Shown here in pieces: positions 8,456 through 15,362 of a stretch of 38,265 nucleotides of DNA. Location of the stretch: NCBI GenBank assembly GCA_965657495.1, contig CBFHPD010000164.1:1-38265 (forward strand), given 5' to 3'. The translations under genes and the position numbers were made by a program. The notes beneath the pieces are model-generated. The model ran no database searches. It had not been told where the DNA came from and saw only the letters and a list, made by a program, of their open reading frames with translations. Numbering within the stretch: position 1 is the stretch's first letter; every line of letters begins with the position of its first letter. Origin of the DNA: JALQTD01 sp965657495. GTDB lineage: Bacteria > Bacteroidota > Bacteroidia > Flavobacteriales_D > Sanyastnellaceae.

Positions 8456-8719
8456 TTACGACGGCTGTTTTGGGGCGCGGAGTTTGTCCCGCAAGTCGAG
8501 TGACAAGGCGCGGATGAGCATCAGCCATGGAAAGCCATGCATGGCAGTATCGAACCAATCCATCGGGCCCATGCCCACCGCTCCGCCGGCAATCCAGCGG
8601 ATCTTACCGAACAAGTGCGGCTCCGGCACGAAGGGGGCGAGCCCCAAGGTGAGGCTCGCAAACACCCACGTAACGGTGGAGCGCCCGAGGGGGCGCGGTT
8701 GAACAGGTGGTTGTGCCAT
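8456..8719 (-). CDS. Small two-helix membrane protein of unknown function
   Basis: An 87-residue protein with a predicted membrane segment at about 18-33 (VFASLTLGLAPFVPEP begins here) and another near 58-70, joined by the conserved-looking stretch PEPHLFGKIRWIAGGAVGM and PMDWFD. I recall similar proteins of 70-90 residues in Bacteroidota, often labelled RND transporter, but this is far too short to be one and the label looks unfounded. Its ATG shares one base with the stop of the hydroxylase gene before it (TGATG), so it is the last gene of the rhodanese lipoprotein, hydroxylase and small-protein unit and may be a subunit or partner of the hydroxylase. Function unknown. Confidence 0.75.
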   Translation of the reverse strand: MAQPPVQPRPLGRSTVTWVFASLTLGLAPFVPEPHLFGKIRWIAGGAVGMGPMDWFDTAMHGFPWLMLIRALSLDLRDKLRAPKQPS

Positions 8720-9612
8720 CAGTTCCGAGACGGATCGAAGGGGGCCAAGGTTTGGCCGATGAACGATTCCGGCATGGCCTCATCGCCGTCGTAACCCAAC
8801 TCGATGTCGCGGCCATCGTGGGGGATGTAATCGGTGCCGAACAGGTAGTCCCACAGGCTCAGGCTGATGCCGAAGTTTACGCCGTACTTGTTGGGTCCCA
8901 AGTCCTTGGCATGGTGCCAGATGTGCATCTTCGGGTTGTTGAACACGTACTTGAGCGGTCCGTAATCCCAGCCGAGGTTCGCGTGGTTGAGGTGGCCGAT
9001 GGCCAGCGCGAACATGTGCACGATGAAGAAATCTTGGATGCCAAAACCAATCATGGCCATCGGGACGTATTGGATGCTCTTGTAAACAATGGTCTCCATC
9101 CAGTGGTAACGCAAATGCGCTGCGAACCCCATTTCCTTCACGCTGTGGTGCACTTTGTGGAAGTTCCAAAGGAAGGGAACGCGGTGCAGCAAGCGGTGCG
9201 TCCACCACGACAGGAAATCGACGAGGATGAACATCACGAACAACTGCACGATGTGCGGCCACGACTGAATTTCGAGGGCGACCAGGTTTTGGATCCCAAA
9301 GGCAGCGCCGAGGAAATCGTTGAACAAATTCACCCCGATCATGCTCAGCGAGTTGTACCCCACGAGCGAGAACAGGAAGAAGTTGAAGAACATGTAGAAC
9401 ACGTCGAGCCAAAAATCCTTCCGCAACGCCCGTTGGTTCTTGCGCCACGGCAAGGACAACTCGATGCCCCATACCACCAACGACAGCAAAATCAGGGCGT
9501 AGATGTAGTTTTCATACCACGGCTTGTAGCTGTAGTTGAACAGCAATTCCGTCCAGAGGTAGTTCGCGTATTCCGTGAACCCCCGCAGAAAGATGTCGAA
9601 GTACTGGCTCAT
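8719..9612 (-). CDS. Sterol desaturase / fatty acid hydroxylase family membrane di-iron enzyme
   Basis: A 297-residue integral membrane oxidoreductase of the fatty-acid hydroxylase superfamily, which uses a non-heme di-iron centre held by histidine boxes. The boxes are visible: HRLLH (139-143), HKVHH (152-156), His207 and His210 in GHLNHANLGWD, and HIWHH (230-234). Membrane segments surround residues 38-55, 73-95, 120-137 and 180-205. The substrate is unknown; relatives act on sterols, carotenoids, sphingoid or alkylglycerol lipids. It starts inside the stop of the rhodanese lipoprotein gene (ATGA) and its own stop overlaps the next start (TGATG), a tightly coupled three-gene unit. Confidence 0.88.
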   Translation of the reverse strand: MSQYFDIFLRGFTEYANYLWTELLFNYSYKPWYENYIYALILLSLVVWGIELSLPWRKNQRALRKDFWLDVFYMFFNFFLFSLVGYNSLSMIGVNLFNDFLGAAFGIQNLVALEIQSWPHIVQLFVMFILVDFLSWWTHRLLHRVPFLWNFHKVHHSVKEMGFAAHLRYHWMETIVYKSIQYVPMAMIGFGIQDFFIVHMFALAIGHLNHANLGWDYGPLKYVFNNPKMHIWHHAKDLGPNKYGVNFGISLSLWDYLFGTDYIPHDGRDIELGYDGDEAMPESFIGQTLAPFDPSRN

Positions 9613-10064
9613 GGTTCGATGGTTGCAGGTTCAGTGTGGACCACGGCATTGCCGGCGCTTTGCCACGCGCGGATGCCCCCGAGCAGGTTGTACACTTCGG
9701 GGTGGCCAGCGCCGTTCAGCGTTTGCATGGCCCGGGCGCTGCGTCCGCCCGACGCACAATACACGAGCACGGGGCGGTCCTTGGGCAACGCGGCGAGTTG
9801 CTGCGCAAAGTCAGGCGACTGGAACGGGATGTACGCCGCCCCTTCGAGGTGGCCTTCCGCCCATTCTCCATCCGAACGGACGTCGAGGACAATGGCCCCT
9901 TCGCGCGCCATGAGTTCCTGGAACTCCGCGACTTTCACGTCTTTTGCGACCGCGCCTTGAACCGCAGCGGTGCCGTCGTGGGATGCGCCATCCGTTCCAC
10001 CCCCGCACGCGGCGAGGCTGGTGGCAGCGGTCAACAACAGGCCCATCCAAAGGTTAGTCTTCAT
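9609..10064 (-). CDS. Rhodanese-domain lipoprotein
   Basis: A 151-residue exported lipoprotein: signal peptide from ATG 10064 with lipobox SLAAC (predicted lipidated Cys20), then a single rhodanese domain with VLDVRSDGEWAEGHLEGA and the active-site loop CASGGR around Cys103, which is intact and has the six-residue length of sulfur transferases. The frame is open to an ATG at 10085, but that would put seven extra residues before the signal peptide. It should sit in the periplasm on the inner or outer membrane and move sulfane sulfur or act as a redox or persulfide carrier; the substrate is unknown. It is the first gene of the unit with the di-iron hydroxylase. A promoter lies about 60 bases upstream. 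Confidence 0.85.
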   Translation of the reverse strand: MKTNLWMGLLLTAATSLAACGGGTDGASHDGTAAVQGAVAKDVKVAEFQELMAREGAIVLDVRSDGEWAEGHLEGAAYIPFQSPDFAQQLAALPKDRPVLVYCASGGRSARAMQTLNGAGHPEVYNLLGGIRAWQSAGNAVVHTEPATIEP

Positions 10065-10123
10065 CGAGAGGAAAGGAGTATGCATGGTGTTTTTTTACGG
10101 GTAAAAGGGGCGATGCCCACAGC

Positions 10124-10153
10124 GCAAGGTACGGGTTGGGATTCGCTGTTCAA
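10124..10153 (-). promoter_or_regulatory. Candidate promoter of the rhodanese lipoprotein unit
   Basis: On the minus strand TTG (10153-10151), 19 bases, then TACCTTGC (10131-10124), 59 bases before the ATG at 10064. The -7 element matches TAnnTT but ends GC instead of TG, so support is moderate. The region 10065-10234 is a divergent intergenic stretch that also carries the promoter of the LolA-like unit. Confidence 0.35.
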
Positions 10154-10197
10154 TGTGACACGGGTTACATGGGCAATTCCACCTGATTTCAGGAACC

Positions 10198-10226
10198 TTT
10201 GAACGCGAGGGGGTGTTGTAATTTCG
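10198..10226 (+). promoter_or_regulatory. Promoter of the LolA-ABC-barrel operon
   Basis: TTTG at 10198-10201, 17 bases, TAATTTCG at 10219-10226, then 8 bases to the ATG-ATG pair at 10235. Both halves are strong matches and the -7 octamer is identical to those of ispG and purD. It shows that an apparent upstream TTG start at 10199 is the -33 element, not a codon. Confidence 0.65.
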
Positions 10227-10234
10227 AACTTGCA

Positions 10235-10975
10235 ATGATGAAGCGACACATACTTTGGGCGTTGATGGCTTTGGGCACTGTGGCACAGGCCCAAACCGCG
10301 AAGGAATACCTCGAGCGTGCGGAGGAGGTCATGCGCGGCTCAAAAATGCGGGCGGAAATGACCATGACCATTGTACGGCCGACGTGGGAGCGCGAGATGT
10401 CGCTGACTTCGTGGGCCTTGGGTGCGGACCGCGCCATGATGCTCATCACCGATCCGGCGCGGGATGCCGGCACCGTCTTTTTGAAGCGCGACCGGGAGGT
10501 GTGGAATTGGGTACCCCAGCTCGAACGGGTCATTAAAATGCCCCCGAGCATGATGTCCCAGTCCTGGATGGGCACGGATTTTTCGAACGACGACCTCGTG
10601 CGCGAATCGAGCGTGCTGCGCGATTACACGCACGCCCTCGCCGGAGAGGAAATGCTCATGGGGCGGCCGTGTGTCATCATTGAATTGACGCCGCTGCCGG
10701 ATGCACCGGTGGTCTGGGGCAAGGTGCGCACGTGGGTGGACCGGAACGACTTCTTGCAGTTGAAGGTGGAGAGCTACGACGAGTTTGGGGACTTGGTCCA
10801 AACCCTCGAGACGCTGGAAATCAGCGAGATGGGAGGGCGAATGCTGCCCGTTGCTGTGCAGGTCATCCCGGCGGACGAACCCGGCCACCGCACGATGATG
10901 CGCTACAACGCGCTCGATTTCAACCCGCGCCTCGACGACGCATTTTTCACGGTTTCCCAAATGCAGGACCTCTGA
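10235..10975 (+). CDS. LolA-like outer-membrane lipoprotein-sorting protein
   Basis: A periplasmic carrier of the LolA_like group (COG2834 type). The signal peptide follows MMKRHILW and ends near AQAQ. The mature part (about 225 residues) carries the hallmarks FLKRDREVWNWVPQLERVIK and MSQSWMGTDFSNDDLV, then a series of strands that should form the half-barrel that holds acyl chains in LolA. The start is one of two adjacent ATGs (10235 or 10238), 8 bases after the promoter. In Proteobacteria this family often sits next to RND exporters; here it is the first gene of a unit with two ABC permeases, an ATPase and an outer-membrane barrel, so it is the likely periplasmic shuttle of that machine. 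The cargo, lipid or lipoprotein, cannot be told from sequence. Confidence 0.85.
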   Translation: MMKRHILWALMALGTVAQAQTAKEYLERAEEVMRGSKMRAEMTMTIVRPTWEREMSLTSWALGADRAMMLITDPARDAGTVFLKRDREVWNWVPQLERVIKMPPSMMSQSWMGTDFSNDDLVRESSVLRDYTHALAGEEMLMGRPCVIIELTPLPDAPVVWGKVRTWVDRNDFLQLKVESYDEFGDLVQTLETLEISEMGGRMLPVAVQVIPADEPGHRTMMRYNALDFNPRLDDAFFTVSQMQDL

Positions 10976-12213
10976 TGAACGCCTTGTGGTGGACGCTCGC
11001 TTGGCGCAACCTGTGGCGGAACAAGCGCCGCACCATCATCACGGCGGGCTCGGCGTTTTTTGCCGTGTTCTTCGCCGTGGTGATGCAGGCGGTCACCTAC
11101 GGGGTCTTCGGCAAGATGATCGAAGACATGGCGCGGCTGTCCACGGGCCATGTGCAGGTCCAGGATTCGCTTTACCTCGAAGAACCGACTCCTGATCACA
11201 GTTTGGCCTTGGAACCCGAGGCGCTAGGTCGCGCACGCCAAATCGAAGGAGCGGAGGCGGTGATGCCACGGCTGGAGGCCATCGTGCTGGCTTCGAGCGG
11301 CGACCGCAGCACCCCGGTGCAAGTCATCGGCATAGAGCCGGTGCCGGAGGAGCGCGTGAACCGCTTCACCGACCGCATCCGCCCGGGGGGCGCGTACTTG
11401 CAGGCCACCGATCCCACCGATGGGTTGGCGGAGGCCCTGGTCGGCGGGGCGCTCGCGGACCAGCTGGCGCTCGCGGTGGGCGACACGTTGTTCACCATCG
11501 GCCAAGGGTACCACGGGGTGCCGGCGTACGGCCGCTTCCGCGTGGCCGGGCTCGTGGACTTAGGCAATCCGGAATTGAGCAAGCGGCTCGTTTACATCAC
11601 GCTTTCATCGGCCCAAAACACATTCCGCATGGAAGGGCGGGCCACCGGTGTGGTCTGCATGGCCGACCCGGCCGCCGACCTCGAAACGGTCCAAGCCGAG
11701 CTAGCCGCCCTCTTCCCCGGTCTCGCGGCCCGGCTGTGGAGCGACCTGATGCCGGATTTGGAACAAACCCTCGAGGGCAAGCTCGCCGGGAACTACATCA
11801 TCCTGTTCATCCTCTACCTCATCATCGGCTTCGGCTTGTTTTCGACGGTACTCATGATGATGAGCGAGCGGGCGAAGGAGTTCGGCATCCTCATCTCCGT
11901 GGGCACCGGCCGGCGCACCCTTGCCGCCATGGTGTACCTCGAAGTGGCGCTGCTCGGGCTGTTGGGCGTGGGGCTGGGCGACTTGGCGGTGTGGCCCTTT
12001 TTGGAATGGTTCGACGCCCACCCGGTGCAGCTGCGCGGCGATTTGCGTGAGCTCCACGAACAATACGGCCTCGAGCCCATCTTGCCCGTGATGATCGAGC
12101 CGTTCATCTTCGTTCGGCAATCGGCGGTGGTGCTCGGCATGGCGCTCCTCGTCGGGCTCTACCCGTTGCGCGTGTTGAAACGATTGGACATCCTCAAAGC
12201 TTCGCGATTATGA
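10975..12213 (+). CDS. ABC transporter permease, FtsX/MacB type (first of pair)
   Basis: A 412-residue inner-membrane protein. The N-terminal motif WRNLWRNKRRTIIT leads into a first membrane helix (about 20-43), followed by a 220-residue periplasmic domain and three C-terminal helices (around 266-290, 310-335 and 380-398). The cytoplasmic loop MSERAKEFGILISVGTGRR is the FtsX-family coupling segment that contacts the ATPase. It resembles LolC/LolE and MacB. The ATG shares one base with the stop of the LolA-like gene (TGATG); a longer reading of this frame from 10732 runs through the LolA-like gene and is not real. It overlaps the next permease (ATGA). It probably forms a heterodimer with that permease, as LolC and LolE do. 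Confidence 0.88.
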   Translation: MNALWWTLAWRNLWRNKRRTIITAGSAFFAVFFAVVMQAVTYGVFGKMIEDMARLSTGHVQVQDSLYLEEPTPDHSLALEPEALGRARQIEGAEAVMPRLEAIVLASSGDRSTPVQVIGIEPVPEERVNRFTDRIRPGGAYLQATDPTDGLAEALVGGALADQLALAVGDTLFTIGQGYHGVPAYGRFRVAGLVDLGNPELSKRLVYITLSSAQNTFRMEGRATGVVCMADPAADLETVQAELAALFPGLAARLWSDLMPDLEQTLEGKLAGNYIILFILYLIIGFGLFSTVLMMMSERAKEFGILISVGTGRRTLAAMVYLEVALLGLLGVGLGDLAVWPFLEWFDAHPVQLRGDLRELHEQYGLEPILPVMIEPFIFVRQSAVVLGMALLVGLYPLRVLKRLDILKASRL

Positions 12214-13427
12214 TGTTGTTGTCCATTGCATACCGCAACATTTGGCGGAACCCGGTGCGGAGCTTGGTGGTGATCGGGTCGATGGTGCTCGGGATTTGGG
12301 GCGGAACGTTCATCGTAGGCTTCTTCACGGGGATGACGCAGCAGCAGCTCGAGGACATGCTGCGGCAGGAGGTTTCGCACATCCAGTTCCACGGGGAGGG
12401 GTTCTTGGACCAATTCGATGCCACCGACACCCTGCGCAATGCCTCCGGCCTGACCGCGGCCCTCGCGCGCGATCCCCGGGTCGAAGGGCACAGCGCGCGC
12501 GTGGCGGCAGTGGGCCTCATCGCGAGCGCGCGGCTCACCACGGGCGGCATGGTCGTGGGCATCGACCCGGCCGCTGAATCCGCGGTCACGCAGCTCGACG
12601 CCCGGATGCTCGAAGGCGATTTGTTCGCTTCCGACCGGCCGCACCAGGTCGTCATCGGGGCGCGGCTCGCCGAGCGGCTTCACGTCGGCGTCCGCAACAA
12701 GATCGTGGTCACCCTGCCCGACCAGAACGGCGAAATGGTGTCCACGGCATTGCGCGTCAGCGGCATCTACCGCGAGCGCGCTGCGGCCAAAGCGGGGTCG
12801 AAGATTTACTTGCCGGCGGCGGACATGGCGGCCCTGCTCGGCATCGGCAAGGCGCGGCACGAGGTGGCGGTGTACGCGAGGGACCTCGGAGCGGTGAAGG
12901 CGATGGCGGCGGAATACGCGGCGGAGTGGGAAGGGGATTTGGTCCGCCCGTGGAACGAAATTTCTCCGGAACTGCGCCTCATTTCCGAATCCTACGATCA
13001 ATACGTCCTCATCATCATCGCGATCATCCTGCTGGCGCTGCTGTTCGGCATTGTCAACACCATGCTCATGGCAGTCCTTGAGCGGACGCGCGAACTCGGC
13101 GTGTTGATGGCGGTGGGCCTGACGCGCGTGAAGGTGTTCTGGATGATCTTGCTGGAAACGGTCATGATCGGTTCATTGGGCGGGCCGCTGGGCTTGCTGA
13201 TCGCGTGGGCGACCATCACGTGGACGGGCCACCACGGCCTCGACTTGAGCATGTACGCGGAGAGCTTGGAGGCATACGGCTTGTCCACACGGGTGTTCCC
13301 GGTGTTGGAAGCGTCCGGCTATGTCCAAATCCTGGTCATGGTCATCGCGGCGTCCCTCATCGCCGCCCTGTTTCCCGCCCTGCACGCCATTCGCCTCAAA
13401 CCCATGGACGCCATCCGTTCACAATGA
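12210..13427 (+). CDS. ABC transporter permease, FtsX/MacB type (second of pair)
   Basis: A 405-residue permease with the same layout as the first: AYRNIWRNPVRSLVVIGSM and helix 1, a periplasmic domain of about 225 residues, then three helices starting near 268 (QYVLIIIAIILLALLFGIV), 315 and 370. The coupling loop MAVLERTRELGVLMAVGLTR is intact. Sequence identity between the two permeases is low by eye outside the ends, so they are distinct subunits and not a recent duplication. The start overlaps the stop of the first permease (ATGA); a second ATG follows directly at 12213. Confidence 0.88.
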   Translation: MMLLSIAYRNIWRNPVRSLVVIGSMVLGIWGGTFIVGFFTGMTQQQLEDMLRQEVSHIQFHGEGFLDQFDATDTLRNASGLTAALARDPRVEGHSARVAAVGLIASARLTTGGMVVGIDPAAESAVTQLDARMLEGDLFASDRPHQVVIGARLAERLHVGVRNKIVVTLPDQNGEMVSTALRVSGIYRERAAAKAGSKIYLPAADMAALLGIGKARHEVAVYARDLGAVKAMAAEYAAEWEGDLVRPWNEISPELRLISESYDQYVLIIIAIILLALLFGIVNTMLMAVLERTRELGVLMAVGLTRVKVFWMILLETVMIGSLGGPLGLLIAWATITWTGHHGLDLSMYAESLEAYGLSTRVFPVLEASGYVQILVMVIAASLIAALFPALHAIRLKPMDAIRSQ

Positions 13428-13439
13428 CCTGTTTCAATC

Positions 13440-14138
13440 ATGACTGAATCCCAAACTTCTCCGGTCATTTCGACCCGCGGGTTGTCCCGAGTTTACCAGC
13501 AAGGCCCGGTGGAGGTCCGCGCGGTGGATGGCGTGGATTTGTCCATTGCGCCGGGCGAATTCACGGCCTTGGTGGGCCCATCTGGCAGCGGGAAGACCAC
13601 GCTGCTCAACCTGATCGGTGGCCTCGACCGGCCCACCTCGGGTAACGTTGTGGTCGACGGCACCGACCTCAATGGCTTGGACGAAAACGCGCTCATTCAA
13701 TTTCGATTGCACCACATTGGATTCGTGTTCCAAGCATACAATTTGATTCCCGTGCTTTCCGCAGCCGAGAACATCGAGTTCATCATGCTGCTTCAGAAGG
13801 CCTCTGCCAAGCTGCGGCGCGAACGGACACAGCAGTTGCTGAAGGATGTGGGCTTGGCGAATTTGGGCCATGCCCGCCCTACCCAACTCAGCGGAGGGCA
13901 ACAGCAACGGGTGGCGGTGGCCCGGGCGTTGGCCAGCAAGCCTGCCTTCGTCTTGGCCGACGAGCCCACGGCGAACTTGGACAGCCACACGGCCGAGAGC
14001 CTGCTCGACGTGATGGAGCAGCTCAACCGCGAGGAGGGCATGACCTTCGTTTTCTCCACGCACGACCCACGGGTGATCGCTCGGGCGCGCCGGGTGGTGA
14101 CCTTGGTGGACGGGCACATCGAAGCGGGCGCCACGTGA
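13440..14138 (+). CDS. ABC transporter ATP-binding protein, LolD/MacB type
   Basis: A 232-residue ATPase: Walker A GPSGSGKTT (46-54), Q-loop FVFQAYNLIPVL near 96, signature LSGGQQQR (150-157), Walker B FVLADEPTANLD (170-181) and the switch histidine in FSTHD. All catalytic residues are present. The length and the NLIPVLSAAENIE segment are those of the LolD/MacB-B/FtsE branch, which powers extraction or mechanotransmission across the membrane instead of classical import. It follows the second permease by 12 bases and its stop overlaps the GTG of the barrel gene (GTGA). Confidence 0.92.
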   Translation: MTESQTSPVISTRGLSRVYQQGPVEVRAVDGVDLSIAPGEFTALVGPSGSGKTTLLNLIGGLDRPTSGNVVVDGTDLNGLDENALIQFRLHHIGFVFQAYNLIPVLSAAENIEFIMLLQKASAKLRRERTQQLLKDVGLANLGHARPTQLSGGQQQRVAVARALASKPAFVLADEPTANLDSHTAESLLDVMEQLNREEGMTFVFSTHDPRVIARARRVVTLVDGHIEAGAT

Positions 14139-15307
14139 AGCACGTCCTCCTGATCGGTGCGCTGCTGGTGAGCGCGGCGAGTGCGGCCCAGCAGTTGCGG
14201 GTGTCCGGATATTGGCGGACCATGCCGTCTTGGACGGACATCGCGTTTTTGGAGGCGGATCCCATGTCCCAAGCGTACCTGCATCAACGGACGAATGTGC
14301 GGTACAAGCACGGGGCGTTTACGGTGCGGTTGGAGGCGCGGACGCGGTTGTTTTACGGGAGTCAAGTGGAACGCACGGCGGGCTTTGTTGAAGGTGTCGC
14401 AGCGGATGGCGGCCTTTGGGACGGGAGTTGGAATTGGTGGGAATCGGCGGACGGTCGCGGGGTGGGCAACACGCTCATCGACCGGGCGTTGGTTTCTTAC
14501 CGCAACGGCGTGTGGCGCGTGGATGTGGGCCGCCAGCGCATCAACTGGGGCCGGCATACGGTTTGGAACCCCAACGACTTATTCAATGCCTACAATTTTT
14601 TTGACTTCGATTATGCCGAACGGCCGGGCACAGATGCGGTCCGCGTGCGCCGATTGGTGGGAAGCAACGGCATGAATGAGCTGGAGTTGGCCGCTCGTCC
14701 GGGCTCGGGGGATCGGGCTCCGCTCGTAGCCGGATTGTTTCGATTCAATTTGAAAGAGGTGGATGGCCAAATCCTGGCTGCTTACATCGAGGAGGCCTTC
14801 GCCGCCGGGGCGGCCGGAAGCGTCGGCATCGGGGCGTTTGCCATCAAGGGCGAGGCCACTGCCTTCGGGGCGTCCCCTGCATGGGGCGATTCGGCGATTT
14901 GGAGCGGTACGTTGGGAGTGGAGGCGACGTGGGGGCAGGGGAATTTTGCACAGGTGGCGGTGCTGCGCACGCCGGGGCTGGGGGGCTTGGCGCTCATGAA
15001 CACGGCCACGCAGACGCAGCAGCCGTGGGCGCTGCTGCCCTTTGGCCTGACCACCATGGCCCAACTGCAAGTGCCCATCGGCCCCCGTTTCCGCTTCGGT
15101 GCGGCGCTGCTGTATGCCCCCGAAGACCGCGCCCTCATCGGCATGCCCACGCTCACGTGGGACGCGGCCCGCAACCTTACGGCGTCGGTGGTTGTTCAAC
15201 AACTGAGCATGCCCTCGCCATTCGTGCCGGATGGCGCCATGGAGCCGCTGACCACCGCCGTGTTCGGCAGCTTGCAGTGGAATTTCCGGAAGCAATGGCG
15301 GCGGTGA
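14135..15307 (+). CDS. Outer-membrane beta-barrel protein of the ABC operon
   Basis: A 390-residue exported protein: the GTG start gives a signal peptide of about 18 residues (KHVLLIGALLVSAASAAQ). The mature part is a run of alternating amphipathic strands ending with a C-terminal aromatic strand (FGSLQWNFRKQW). The most conserved-looking block, VDVGRQRINWGRHTVWNPND followed by LFNAYNFFDFDYAERPG, resembles the DUF1302-type porin pattern. Its start lies inside the stop of the ATPase gene, so it is made with the transporter and is probably the outer-membrane end of it. DUF1302-type barrels are known beside lipid-handling LolB-like DUF1329 proteins and RND exporters; here the inner-membrane engine is an ABC pair. 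A role in lipid or lipoprotein delivery is inference. Confidence 0.75.
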   Translation: MKHVLLIGALLVSAASAAQQLRVSGYWRTMPSWTDIAFLEADPMSQAYLHQRTNVRYKHGAFTVRLEARTRLFYGSQVERTAGFVEGVAADGGLWDGSWNWWESADGRGVGNTLIDRALVSYRNGVWRVDVGRQRINWGRHTVWNPNDLFNAYNFFDFDYAERPGTDAVRVRRLVGSNGMNELELAARPGSGDRAPLVAGLFRFNLKEVDGQILAAYIEEAFAAGAAGSVGIGAFAIKGEATAFGASPAWGDSAIWSGTLGVEATWGQGNFAQVAVLRTPGLGGLALMNTATQTQQPWALLPFGLTTMAQLQVPIGPRFRFGAALLYAPEDRALIGMPTLTWDAARNLTASVVVQQLSMPSPFVPDGAMEPLTTAVFGSLQWNFRKQWRR

Positions 15308-15362
15308 CCGAGGATTCCGCGGTATTGCTCGTAAATTGCCGTTGCAAGAAAGGATTGAAACC

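Noticed and set aside
8456..8719. Naming the 87-residue protein an RND transporter
   Set aside because: Two short hydrophobic segments cannot be an RND pump; no such domain is present.
10732..10974. N-terminal extension of the first permease back to 10732
   Set aside because: The extension lies wholly within the LolA-like gene in another frame and has no membrane or family pattern; ATG 10975 in the TGATG overlap starts right at the conserved WRNLWRNKRR region.
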